This document shows, one piece after another, positions 26,745 through 35,156 of a stretch of DNA of 62,799 nucleotides. The translations under genes and the position numbers were made by a program. Below the pieces are notes generated by a model. It worked only from the letters and a program-made list of their open reading frames with translations, had not been told where the DNA came from and did not search any database. Position 1 is the first letter of the stretch. The number at the start of each line of letters is the position of its first letter. The stretch is from JAGXIT01 sp964393815 (GTDB lineage: Bacteria > Patescibacteriota > Saccharimonadia > Saccharimonadales > UBA4665): positions 1-62,799 of the forward strand of contig CAYMUP010000001.1 in assembly GCA_964393815.1 (NCBI GenBank). The letters run 5' to 3'.

Positions 26745-27925
26745 GCCTGCGTAGCTTCCTTTATTTTGCCGTAGACATCATGAGCGACCGTATCCCACGA
26801 AAAGGCCTTCAAGCGTTGTTTACCTGCCGCAATAAGGCGCTTTTGAGCAGCATCATCGCGTAGCAAGCTCGAAATAGCCTCGGCGATGCTATCGGGGTCG
26901 GTAGCGCAGTATTGTGCTGCGTCCTTTGCGACTTCACGCAGAACCGGTATGTCACTGACGAGCATTGGGCAACCATAGGTCATGCCTTCGAGCAGTTGCA
27001 TGCCGAAGCCCTCATAATGTGAGGGCATAAGGTAGAGGGCGGTGTTCATGAAAAGCGCCGCGCGGTCTTCATCGCTGACGTAGCCGGTCTGCATTACGTG
27101 TGCGCCCGATCGTCGGAGCCGCTCGAGCGTGACGAGGATTTCCTCGTCGTTCCAACCCTTTTTGCCGGTGATCACCAGTGTATATCGCTGTCGGATATCG
27201 TCCGGGAGCTGTTCGTACGCCTGCATAAGTCCGACGAGGTTTTTGCGTGGTTCGAGCGTGCCAAAAAAGAGCAGGTATGGGCCTGTGATACCAAGCTTAC
27301 TTACGCGCTTATCGGCTTCGGCCTGCGAGATCTCTACTGTATCAACCGTCGGAATGTGCTCGACCAGAATTTTGCTGGCTGGAGTCCCGTAGGCATCTAT
27401 AATCCCGCGTTTAGACGACTCGGAGTTTGTCAGCACAAAGCTAGCACGTTTCACCACCCCCGGCATAAGGTTGGTCAAATCGTAGCAGTTAGGGCCGCTC
27501 ACATACTCAGGATTGGTGATGTAGGTGATGTCGTGAAAAAAGGTGGTGCTGGGCGTGCGGAACACACTCGGCCAGCCAAGAAACCCAGGGAAAAGGTGGA
27601 AATCGCCCCGTTCTTTTACGAGCAACTCGTAGGGAACGGGCACACGCAGGCGACGTAGCATATTGTAGACTTTGCCTGGCACTAGCCTGCTGCGACGATA
27701 GCGGATATTGGGGGCAGTAGGGAGATTGAGCTGGTCATTCTTGCCTAGGAAGCTAAAATAGTGGCCGACGAGCTCAAGCTCATCAGGGTAGGCGCATGCA
27801 AGTGCTTCCACGAGACCTTTGGTCGTTCTCCCAACGCCAGTTAGACTCGTATTTGCCAGTGGTACAGCATCAAAAATAATCTTGATGCGTGCAGGTGACT
27901 CAGTTGTTCTCATAGAGCGGCACAA
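26741..27925 (-). CDS. GT4 family glycosyltransferase
   Basis: A 394-residue GT-B enzyme resembling mannosyl- or rhamnosyltransferases of the group 1 family. It shows FDAVPLANTSLTGVGR at the N-terminus, LLFFGTLEPRKNLVGLM in the donor domain, LVITGKKGW and MPSHYEGFGMQLLEGMTYGC (the EX7E region). It is the middle gene of a three-gene leftward operon, overlapping both neighbours (4 bases downstream, 26 bases upstream). Sugar and acceptor cannot be read from the sequence. Confidence 0.88.
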   Translation of the reverse strand: MCRSMRTTESPARIKIIFDAVPLANTSLTGVGRTTKGLVEALACAYPDELELVGHYFSFLGKNDQLNLPTAPNIRYRRSRLVPGKVYNMLRRLRVPVPYELLVKERGDFHLFPGFLGWPSVFRTPSTTFFHDITYITNPEYVSGPNCYDLTNLMPGVVKRASFVLTNSESSKRGIIDAYGTPASKILVEHIPTVDTVEISQAEADKRVSKLGITGPYLLFFGTLEPRKNLVGLMQAYEQLPDDIRQRYTLVITGKKGWNDEEILVTLERLRRSGAHVMQTGYVSDEDRAALFMNTALYLMPSHYEGFGMQLLEGMTYGCPMLVSDIPVLREVAKDAAQYCATDPDSIAEAISSLLRDDAAQKRLIAAGKQRLKAFSWDTVAHDVYGKIKEATQA

Positions 27926-29024
27926 ACCTTTCTCGTACTATCTTGTCAAACTGGAACTTTTCAAGAAAAATTCGCCGACCGGCCTTACCCATCCTATGTC
28001 TTAACTCGGAGTCATCAATTAGTAGGGCGATGCCCTTTGCGAGCTCAATGTGGTTACCTACCTCCACTAACACGCCGCTTACGCCGTCTTCTACGATTTC
28101 AGGAATGCTGTCTACATTCGACGCCACAATTGGCAGGCTACACATCTCCGCCTCAACAAGAGAAAGGCCAAACCCTTCGTGGTACGTTGGGTGTACAAAG
28201 ACATCTGCTTCTTCTAACACACTGACCACATCACGTACGTGTCCCAAAAAACTAATATTGCCCATACCTTTCGCCGACGACTTGAATATTTCGGCGTCCG
28301 GGCCGTCACCGCAAATTTTCAACACAACATCATCTCGTTTAATCAATTTCATGGCTTCAATAAGTTCAGCTATGCCCTTATCTTTAACGAGTCGAGACGT
28401 GGAAACTATAACGACTTCTTCCGTGTTTCGCGTAACTGATGTGTATGAATCAACAACACCAATGTGTATTACGGAATAGTTCTTCGGAAGCTTCTTCCCT
28501 AACGACTCTTCAATAAGACGTTTCTCGCTATGACTCTCAATTGACACCTGTTTCGCAAGTTTACTCGTAGCAAATACCAGCTTGCCAACTGGATTTTTGT
28601 ACCACTTTCTATGGTTTGCATATATATACTTTAGGTCTGCGTGATCGGTCCAGATGACCTTCTTTCGGAGTAATTTGGCGGCCAAAGTGGCGGCGACGAA
28701 ATCGTCTCTGCCCTGAGGGTGAACGATATCTATACGATTATTGTAAAAGTAAACTACGTACCAAGCTGCAACTACCAACAACCATACTAGATAAGCCGGG
28801 AAAAGCACAATCCTTTTACCGCTTAAATTTTGTAACGACCACCATGGCGAATGTATATAGCGAAGCTTAGCAGCTTCTGCCATCTCAAGCGTTCGCATGT
28901 TTGAGGACAGTACGTAGGGAACGTATCCTAGCTTGTGCAATATCTTTGCTAAATTTATCGGAAATATCTCTGCTCCGCCCACATCGTACGAGTATGAGTT
29001 CCTAATAAGCGCTACTCTTTTCAC
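27900..29024 (-). CDS. GT4 family glycosyltransferase
   Basis: A 374-residue GT-B enzyme with an N-terminal glycine-rich acceptor domain (NSYSYDVGGAEIFPINLAK), SRLVKDKGIAELI in the donor domain, LKICGDGPD and VHPTYHEGFGLSLVEAEMC. The start is GTG at 29024; on the minus strand TAAAAT lies six bases before it, another case of leaderless geometry. It begins the leftward GT operon and diverges from the ABC exporter genes. Its base composition looks more AT-rich than that of the two genes downstream. Confidence 0.87.
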   Translation of the reverse strand: MKRVALIRNSYSYDVGGAEIFPINLAKILHKLGYVPYVLSSNMRTLEMAEAAKLRYIHSPWWSLQNLSGKRIVLFPAYLVWLLVVAAWYVVYFYNNRIDIVHPQGRDDFVAATLAAKLLRKKVIWTDHADLKYIYANHRKWYKNPVGKLVFATSKLAKQVSIESHSEKRLIEESLGKKLPKNYSVIHIGVVDSYTSVTRNTEEVVIVSTSRLVKDKGIAELIEAMKLIKRDDVVLKICGDGPDAEIFKSSAKGMGNISFLGHVRDVVSVLEEADVFVHPTYHEGFGLSLVEAEMCSLPIVASNVDSIPEIVEDGVSGVLVEVGNHIELAKGIALLIDDSELRHRMGKAGRRIFLEKFQFDKIVRERFVPLYENN

Positions 29025-29148
29025 ACTAGTATTTTAGTATTCTTTAGCCATCATTGGCAAACCACACCCAACCAGCTCAGTTTTTAGCGCCCAATAACTA
29101 TGATTTCGGATAGGACGAATTATTGCAGAGCAGACCGAAGTAAAATAA

Positions 29149-29157
29149 TGATATAAT
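29149..29157 (+). promoter_or_regulatory. Extended -10 promoter of the exporter operon
   Basis: TGATATAAT is an extended -10 element (TGn plus TATAAT) ten bases before the ATG at 29168, implying a 5' leader of only a few bases. No matching -35 is evident, as is common for extended -10 promoters. It would drive the polysaccharide ABC exporter. Confidence 0.6.
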
Positions 29158-29167
29158 CAGTGAGCAT

Positions 29168-29959
29168 ATGAGGTATTTTTCAGAAAAAAACCGTTCAATA
29201 TTGCGGGAGATGGTAAGTGCGGACTTCAAGGTGCGCTATCAGAGTTCCGCGTTAGGGTACCTCTGGTCGGTATTACGGCCATTGCTAATGTTTCTAATAC
29301 TGTACGTAGTCTTCACATACGTGTTTAAGCTTGGGAAGGGCGTCCCTCATTATCCCGTATACCTACTTCTCGGAATTGTTATGTGGAATTTCTTTACGGA
29401 GACAACGATTATAGGTATGAGTGCAGTTGTTGGGAAAGGAGACTTAATTCGCAAGATAGCTATTCCTCGCTACCTAACAGTTGTTAGTACTTCAGCGTCT
29501 GCGCTTATCAATCTGGGTATCAACCTAGTAGTCGTCGTCGTCTTTGCACTTATTGCTGGCGTAGAATTAACTTGGCGCTGGCCACTGTTATTGGTGTTGT
29601 TTGCTGAGTTGTTTATTTTTTCTACCGCGGTGGCGTTCTTTCTTTCGGCTCTGTATGTAAGATTCCGTGACATTATGTACGTCTGGGAGGTGGGGTTGCA
29701 GGGGGCATTTTATGCTACGCCAATTCTATACCCGCTTGCGATGGTGCCCGAAGTATACAGACAATACCTACTCATTAACCCAATGGCGCAGACAATCCAG
29801 GACGCAAGGTATGTTTTTGTGACGCAGGAAACTATTACAATATGGCATATAGCCCCATTCTGGTTCGCTATCGTGCCTGTCATTATTGTGATCGCGCTAG
29901 TGCTCTTGTCCCGCAGTTTCTTTAAGAAGGAAGCAAGACTTTTTGCGGAGAATATCTAA
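29168..29959 (+). CDS. wzm: Polysaccharide ABC exporter permease (Wzm-like)
   Basis: A 263-residue ABC-2 type membrane protein. The N-terminal amphipathic segment is followed by VSADFKVRYQSSALGYLWSV, the hallmark of O-antigen and teichoic-acid exporters, and then six membrane helices. The motif FRDIMYVWEVGLQGAFYATP near the C-terminal half is also typical. It pairs with the ATPase encoded directly after (no gap) and exports a lipid-linked glycan across the cytoplasmic membrane. Transcription probably starts from the extended -10 box just upstream. Confidence 0.93.
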   Translation: MRYFSEKNRSILREMVSADFKVRYQSSALGYLWSVLRPLLMFLILYVVFTYVFKLGKGVPHYPVYLLLGIVMWNFFTETTIIGMSAVVGKGDLIRKIAIPRYLTVVSTSASALINLGINLVVVVVFALIAGVELTWRWPLLLVLFAELFIFSTAVAFFLSALYVRFRDIMYVWEVGLQGAFYATPILYPLAMVPEVYRQYLLINPMAQTIQDARYVFVTQETITIWHIAPFWFAIVPVIIVIALVLLSRSFFKKEARLFAENI

Positions 29960-31117
29960 ATGAATGAAAACATAGCCATAAAAGCACATAATTTACACAA
30001 GTCGTTTGTGTTGGCGGAGAATAAGCATAACTCTATTAAGCAGCTGTTTGTCAATGCCGGCAAGAAGAGCGGGGTGCGTAGGCAAAAGGTGCTGGACGGA
30101 CTCGATTTCGAAATAAAGAAAGGCGAATTCTTCGGGATAGTCGGCCGCAATGGTAGTGGCAAGAGTACTCTTCTCAAGATTCTGGCTGGTGTGTACGTTC
30201 CCGATAAAGGCGCAGTTGAGATAAACGGCAATCTCACGCCATTCATTGAGCTGGGGGTGGGGTTTAACGCTGAGCTCAGCGGAAGAGACAATGTGTATCT
30301 CAGCGCCTCGCTACTTGGGTACTCACGAAAAGAAGTAGACAAGATGTATGACGAAATAGTTACTTTTGCCGAGCTGGAAGAACATATGGATAAAAAGTTA
30401 AAGAACTATTCTTCCGGTATGCAAGTTCGTCTTGCTTTCTCGATCGCTATAAAGGCTAAGAATGACATACTCATTTTCGATGAAGTCCTTGCTGTCGGCG
30501 ACGAAGCGTTTCAACAGAAATGTTTGAGGGTATTTGAGGAATACAGAGAGGTGAAGCAGACGGTCGTTCTTGTTACGCACGATATGGGTACTGTTCGGAA
30601 CCTCTGTACGAGAGCGATGCTCATAGATAAAGGGAAGATAGCTCGGGTAGGCACCGTAGAAAGTATCGCAGAGATGTACTCAGACATGAACGTCAAGAAA
30701 GAAGATATCCAGGAGAAAGCAATTAAAGCTGCCGATATAGCAACGAGGTCCCATTTTGTTATAAAGCAACCAGTAAAGAAAACCTATCTTCCGTCTGAGG
30801 AAATGAGAGTTGGCATAGCGTGGAATGGGCGCTACGACCCGGATAATCATATTGTTGGTGTGGCTATCGAAAAGAATGAAGGCGAATATGTGTTTGGGAC
30901 AAATACAAGTAACCTCAAGTTGGGTGCTGCGAGCTTTGAGTTTACAGTAAAACTTGATTTAGGTCCCGGAAGGTATAAGCTTGTCGCTGCAATAATAGAT
31001 AAGAATGGCGCGGTAATTGAGAAAGAAGACAACGCACTCTCTTTTAGGGTGATTGATGATGGCCACACTTATGTTGGTGGATTAGTGAGGCTACAATATA
31101 GTTACAAGCAAAAGTAG
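29960..31117 (+). CDS. wzt: Polysaccharide ABC exporter ATPase with C-terminal glycan-binding domain (Wzt-like)
   Basis: A 385-residue protein. The ATPase domain (1-245) has Walker A VGRNGSGKST (61-70), signature YSSGMQVRLAF and Walker B DILIFDEVLAVGD. Residues 260-385 form a beta-rich Wzt C-terminal domain, which in Escherichia coli O8/O9a recognises the modified end of the polymer before export. Its presence implies that the exported chain carries a specific terminal cap; the methyltransferase at 34122 could supply it, as in O8/O9a, though this is inference. The gene directly abuts wzm. Confidence 0.93.
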   Translation: MNENIAIKAHNLHKSFVLAENKHNSIKQLFVNAGKKSGVRRQKVLDGLDFEIKKGEFFGIVGRNGSGKSTLLKILAGVYVPDKGAVEINGNLTPFIELGVGFNAELSGRDNVYLSASLLGYSRKEVDKMYDEIVTFAELEEHMDKKLKNYSSGMQVRLAFSIAIKAKNDILIFDEVLAVGDEAFQQKCLRVFEEYREVKQTVVLVTHDMGTVRNLCTRAMLIDKGKIARVGTVESIAEMYSDMNVKKEDIQEKAIKAADIATRSHFVIKQPVKKTYLPSEEMRVGIAWNGRYDPDNHIVGVAIEKNEGEYVFGTNTSNLKLGAASFEFTVKLDLGPGRYKLVAAIIDKNGAVIEKEDNALSFRVIDDGHTYVGGLVRLQYSYKQK

Positions 31118-31127
31118 CGGAAATAGG

Positions 31128-31133
31128 TATAAT
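31128..31133 (+). promoter_or_regulatory. -10 box before the capE-like gene
   Basis: TATAAT at 31128-31133, followed by a strong Shine-Dalgarno AAGGAGG (31153-31159) five bases before the ATG at 31164. This unit therefore uses a normal led transcript, unlike the exporter gene. Confidence 0.5.
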
Positions 31134-31163
31134 AATAGCTGATAGGTACTGTAAGGAGGGGAG

Positions 31164-32165
31164 ATGTTCGAGGGGAAAGTTCTACTTATTACGGGGGGTA
31201 CAGGTTCGTTTGGTAATGAGGTTCTTAAAGGTTTTTTGGACACCGACATTAAAGAGATTCGGGTTTTTTCGCGAGATGAGAAAAAACAGGATGATATGCG
31301 GAAGAAGTATAACAACCTAAAACTCAAGTTTTATATTGGTGATGTACGAGATCCAGGGAGCGTAGATATTGTCATGAAAGGAGTTGACTACGTTTTTCAT
31401 GCGGCCGCCCTGAAGCAGGTTCCCTCTTGTGAATTCTTTCCACTTGAAGCTGTTAAAACCAATGTCATCGGTACGGACAATGTGTTAACATCCGCCATAA
31501 ATCACGGCGTTAAAAAGATAATCTGTTTGAGTACCGATAAAGCTGCCTACCCCATAAATGCCATGGGCACAAGTAAGGCAATGATGGAAAAAATCATCGT
31601 AGCCAAAGCACGACAGCTCGGCACTGATGCGGAAACTAAGATCTGTCTCACGAGGTACGGAAATGTTATGGGGTCAAGAGGTTCGGTAATACCTCTATTC
31701 TATAAGTTGATAAAGGAAAAGAAACCTCTAACCTTGACCGATCCAAACATGACGCGATTTATGATGACGCTTGCGGATGCAGTAGACTTGGTGGTTTTTG
31801 CTTTTCAGCATGGAGATCAAGGGGATCTGTTCGTACAAAAGGCTCCTGCGGCAACCATAGAGACATTGGCAAAAGCCATCAAAAAATACAAGAAATCAGA
31901 TGTCGATACCGTGGTTATTGGAACGCGGCATGGCGAAAAGGCTCACGAAGTATTGGTCACTACCGAAGAAATGTCCAAAGCAGAAGACATGGGGGAATTT
32001 TACAGGATTCCCATGGATAATCGTGACATGAACTATAACCAGTTCTACCCGGACGGCAGCGGTGAAGTTGTGGAGTATGGATCCTACAGCTCAGACATTA
32101 CAGATCGCTTAGATGTCGAAGGTACGATTGAGCTTTTGAAAAAAATGGGAGAGATTGAAGCGTGA
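31164..32165 (+). CDS. UDP-GlcNAc 4,6-dehydratase/5-epimerase (CapE/FnlA/WbjB type)
   Basis: A 333-residue short-chain dehydrogenase. NAD binding is through TGGTGSFGNEV (10-20). The catalytic block is STDKAAYPINAMGTSK, with Met134 and Lys138 in place of the usual Tyr-x3-Lys; this Met substitution is characteristic of the CapE/FnlA group. The enzyme turns UDP-GlcNAc into a 4-keto-6-deoxy, 5-inverted intermediate, the first step to UDP-L-FucNAc or UDP-L-QuiNAc. It overlaps the next gene by four bases (GTGA) and is followed by the matching reductase and 2-epimerase. Confidence 0.9.
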   Translation: MFEGKVLLITGGTGSFGNEVLKGFLDTDIKEIRVFSRDEKKQDDMRKKYNNLKLKFYIGDVRDPGSVDIVMKGVDYVFHAAALKQVPSCEFFPLEAVKTNVIGTDNVLTSAINHGVKKIICLSTDKAAYPINAMGTSKAMMEKIIVAKARQLGTDAETKICLTRYGNVMGSRGSVIPLFYKLIKEKKPLTLTDPNMTRFMMTLADAVDLVVFAFQHGDQGDLFVQKAPAATIETLAKAIKKYKKSDVDTVVIGTRHGEKAHEVLVTTEEMSKAEDMGEFYRIPMDNRDMNYNQFYPDGSGEVVEYGSYSSDITDRLDVEGTIELLKKMGEIEA

Positions 32166-33013
32166 AGGCACTGGTATTAGGCGCTGAAGGAATGTTGGGG
32201 CATGTGGTGCAACTACATTTTAAAGAAAAAGGCTATGAAGTCAGTGGAACCTCAAGGACGGACGGCGCGGACTATGTGTTTGACGTGATGCAAAATGTAT
32301 CCGAACTCAAGCCCATACTCGATGATTTTGCTCCTGATGCAGTTGTAAATTGTATTGGCGTTTTAAATAAGGTAGCAGAAGATGACCATCCGCTAGCAGT
32401 AATGGCCAATAGCTACTTACCCCACTACGCTGATGAACTTTGTAGGGCAAAAGGAATAAAGTTCGTTCATATTTCCACAGACTGTGTGTTCGATGGGGAA
32501 AAGGGTGAATATACTGAGGATAGTTTTAAGGATGCAACATCTTTCTATGGCCAATCAAAGTCGTTGGGTGAAGTAAATAATGATAAAAATGTGACACTAC
32601 GGACATCCATAATAGGACCAGATAAAAACAGCTATGGTATTGGGCTTTTCCAATGGTTTATGAATCAGGAAGGTGAAACAAATGGCTTTGATAAGGTGGT
32701 GTGGACGGGCGTAACCACCGTAGAGTTGGCGAAGTGTATTGAGAAGGCAATCCAACACGATCTGACCGGGCTAAGACACGTGGTGAATAACGAAAAAATC
32801 GATAAGCACAATCTGCTGACCTTAATTAAGAACAGCTTTAATAAAGCGATCGAAATAAAGAGAAAAAGTGATTACGTTAGTGACAAGAGTCTGATTAGGA
32901 CGACTGACTTTGATTTTGAAGTGCCGAGCTACGAGCAGATGGTCGAAGAGATGGCGGCTTGGGTTACAAAACACGAAGCGCTATATAGCGAGAGTCAGAG
33001 GGTGCGCAAATGA
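32162..33013 (+). CDS. RmlD-like 4-keto-sugar nucleotide reductase
   Basis: A 283-residue short-chain dehydrogenase beginning at GTG 32162. The nucleotide fold starts VLGAEGMLGHVV, and the active-site region includes HISTDCVFDG with FYGQSKSLGE (Tyr-x3-Lys). It resembles dTDP-4-dehydrorhamnose reductases. It is much shorter than CapF, the bifunctional UDP-FucNAc enzyme (about 370 residues with a cupin domain), and lacks the cupin. In the related WbvB/WbvR/WbvD pathway an RmlD-like protein makes the L-Qui/L-Rha-NAc configuration. The product is therefore more likely UDP-L-QuiNAc than UDP-L-FucNAc. Confidence 0.82.
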   Translation: MKALVLGAEGMLGHVVQLHFKEKGYEVSGTSRTDGADYVFDVMQNVSELKPILDDFAPDAVVNCIGVLNKVAEDDHPLAVMANSYLPHYADELCRAKGIKFVHISTDCVFDGEKGEYTEDSFKDATSFYGQSKSLGEVNNDKNVTLRTSIIGPDKNSYGIGLFQWFMNQEGETNGFDKVVWTGVTTVELAKCIEKAIQHDLTGLRHVVNNEKIDKHNLLTLIKNSFNKAIEIKRKSDYVSDKSLIRTTDFDFEVPSYEQMVEEMAAWVTKHEALYSESQRVRK

Positions 33014-34116
33014 AAGTTATGACAATCGTCGGTACGCGGCCAGAAATAATCAAACTTGCTTGCGTAATTCCTGAACTCGACAAATATACTGAGCATGTGC
33101 TGGTACACACTGGTCAGAATTACGATTATGAGCTGAACGAGATATTCTTTGATGGTATGGGCATACGGAAGCCCGATATTTTCATGGAAGCTGCCGGAGC
33201 AACGGCCGCAGAGACAGTTGGCAATGTAATCATCAAATCAGATGCGTTGTTTAAAGAACATAAGCCCGATGCCGTCCTGCTATATGGCGACACGAACTCG
33301 TGCCTCGCTGTTATTTCTGCAAAGAGGAACAAAATCCCCGTGTTTCACATGGAAGCCGGCAACCGATGCTTTGACCAGCGCGTTCCCGAAGAGCTCAACC
33401 GAAAAGTCGTAGATCATCTAAGCGACATAAATATGACGCTCACCGAACACGCGCGACGCTATCTTGTTGCGGAAGGCATCCCGGCAGAGACGGTCATAAA
33501 AGTTGGCTCTAGTATGAAAGAAGTGCTTGCGAAAAACCAACAGTCTATCGCCGAAAGTAAAGTACTTGAAAGTTTGAGTCTCGAGCCAAAGAAATATTTT
33601 GTTTTGAGTACGCACCGCGAAGAGAATGTGGATAGCGAAAAGAACTTCAATGACTTGGTAGAGTCCATAAACGCCATCTGCGAAACATACAAAATGCCCG
33701 TCATTTTTTCTGTACATCCTCGCACACAGAAGTTACTAGATACAAAGGGGATTAAGCTGCACGACTTGGTACGCCTCATGAAGCCACTTGGCTTCGCCGA
33801 CTACATCGCGCTGCAGCAGAATGCTTTCTGTGTAATCTCGGACAGCGGTACTATAACCGAAGAATCCTCTCTTCTCGGGTTTCCTGCCGTCACAGTACGC
33901 CAAGCACACGAACGCCCGGAAGGTATGGATGAAGGTACGCTCATAATGACTGGGCTAGAAAAAGACACTGTGCTCGATTCAATCAAGGTAGTTACATCGG
34001 CAAAAATGTCGGTAGTAAAAGACTATGATGCTGAACAAGTCTCCCAAAAAGTCGTCCGAATAATACTAAGCTACACAGGTTATATTAACCGGACGGTTTG
34101 GAAGAAGGGGTTGTAG
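33010..34116 (+). CDS. UDP-N-acetylglucosamine 2-epimerase family protein (WecB/CapG/WbjD)
   Basis: A 368-residue non-hydrolysing 2-epimerase. The start MKVMTIVGTRPEIIKLA is diagnostic, followed by HTGQNYDYELNEIFF, LYGDTNSCL, HMEAGNRCFDQRVPEE and the C-terminal SDSGTITEE substrate block. Placed as the third gene of the CapE-RmlD-epimerase set (four-base overlap), it most likely performs the final C2 epimerisation to UDP-L-QuiNAc or UDP-L-FucNAc rather than making UDP-ManNAc. Confidence 0.9.
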   Translation: MKVMTIVGTRPEIIKLACVIPELDKYTEHVLVHTGQNYDYELNEIFFDGMGIRKPDIFMEAAGATAAETVGNVIIKSDALFKEHKPDAVLLYGDTNSCLAVISAKRNKIPVFHMEAGNRCFDQRVPEELNRKVVDHLSDINMTLTEHARRYLVAEGIPAETVIKVGSSMKEVLAKNQQSIAESKVLESLSLEPKKYFVLSTHREENVDSEKNFNDLVESINAICETYKMPVIFSVHPRTQKLLDTKGIKLHDLVRLMKPLGFADYIALQQNAFCVISDSGTITEESSLLGFPAVTVRQAHERPEGMDEGTLIMTGLEKDTVLDSIKVVTSAKMSVVKDYDAEQVSQKVVRIILSYTGYINRTVWKKGL

Positions 34117-34121
34117 TAGCT

Positions 34122-35156
34122 ATGGATTTTAGACAATATGCAAAAAAAAAGTATATCAAGTCTCAGGATAGAATATTGGAGTTTGGTCCGCTTATTAGGC
34201 CGACGGTGACTAAAAAAACACATCCGAATGTTTACTATGCAGATATTCGAAGCACGGAAGACATAAAGAAACTTTACACATCGAATGACTATCTCAAATC
34301 CACTGGCCTTACTGTGGATATTAATAAAGTTGTTGAAATTGACTATGTTATTAAAGATAGCTACAAAAATACCTTTAAAAACGTCGAGAAGTTTGATGTT
34401 GTTGTACTGTCGCATGTTATCGAACATATGCCAGATATAATTGATTTCTTTGGAGATATAACTCATACACTAAAAAAGGGCGGTCGACTAATAATTGTCT
34501 ATCCGGATGCAGAGTATTGTTTTGATCATTTTAGGAATGGCTCCTCTTTTATAGATGCATACGATGCACACATCAATAGTGGTGCTTCAAGCAAGCGTGT
34601 TTTTGACTTTGTTTATAATGTTGTCAATGAAAATGAAGCGTCCTATTACTGGGGGGATCAAGATCAGAACAGTAAAATACCGCGTAATGAGTTTCGTGAT
34701 GCAGTCGCCGCCTACGAAAGCGCAAAAAGTGGTGTGCTGCCTGACGACACTCATTTTTGGCCCTTTTCGAACTATCAGTTGATAAAGTTTCTGTACGACC
34801 TAGACAGGGCAGGTTTATCGAGTTTTGATATAGAAAAATTCTATCCTACCCCAGAAAACCTTCAAGAATGCCTACTGGTCCTGAGGCTTAAAAATAAACC
34901 CGGCGTGAAACACGCAACATATCGAAAAATATTTGATGACGTCAGTCCTTCGGCGAAAAGGATAAGAGCAGTGCGTATAGCCGAGGGTCTAGCAGGAGAA
35001 AAAGAAGCGCTAAAAAAAGAAATTGAAGAGCTTAAAAAAGAAAATCACTATATTTCGAACGAGCTTGGAAAGGTCTACGCAAGCAAGAAATGGAAATATG
35101 TCGAAAGCATAGCCAATATAAAAAATAAAATGACCGGCAGTGGACATGAAAAATAA
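34122..35156 (+). CDS. Class I SAM-dependent methyltransferase with C-terminal coiled coil
   Basis: A 344-residue protein when started at ATG 34122 (GAAGAAGGGG upstream); an in-frame TTG at 34098 lies inside the preceding gene. The SAM fold is seen as ILEFGPLIRPT, then VVLSHVIEHMPDII and LKKGGRLIIVYPD. Residues about 290-330 form a Lys/Glu-rich coiled coil (EALKKEIEELKKEN), reminiscent of the WbdD-type rulers that cap O-antigen chains. With a Wzt C-terminal domain in the same cluster, chain-terminating methylation is attractive but unproven. The 3' end overlaps the next gene by 11 bases. Confidence 0.8.
   Translation: MDFRQYAKKKYIKSQDRILEFGPLIRPTVTKKTHPNVYYADIRSTEDIKKLYTSNDYLKSTGLTVDINKVVEIDYVIKDSYKNTFKNVEKFDVVVLSHVIEHMPDIIDFFGDITHTLKKGGRLIIVYPDAEYCFDHFRNGSSFIDAYDAHINSGASSKRVFDFVYNVVNENEASYYWGDQDQNSKIPRNEFRDAVAAYESAKSGVLPDDTHFWPFSNYQLIKFLYDLDRAGLSSFDIEKFYPTPENLQECLLVLRLKNKPGVKHATYRKIFDDVSPSAKRIRAVRIAEGLAGEKEALKKEIEELKKENHYISNELGKVYASKKWKYVESIANIKNKMTGSGHEK

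Noticed and set aside
27098..27658. 186-codon open frame antisense to a GT4 gene
   Set aside because: Shadow of the glycosyltransferase reading frame; no start signal or recognisable domain.
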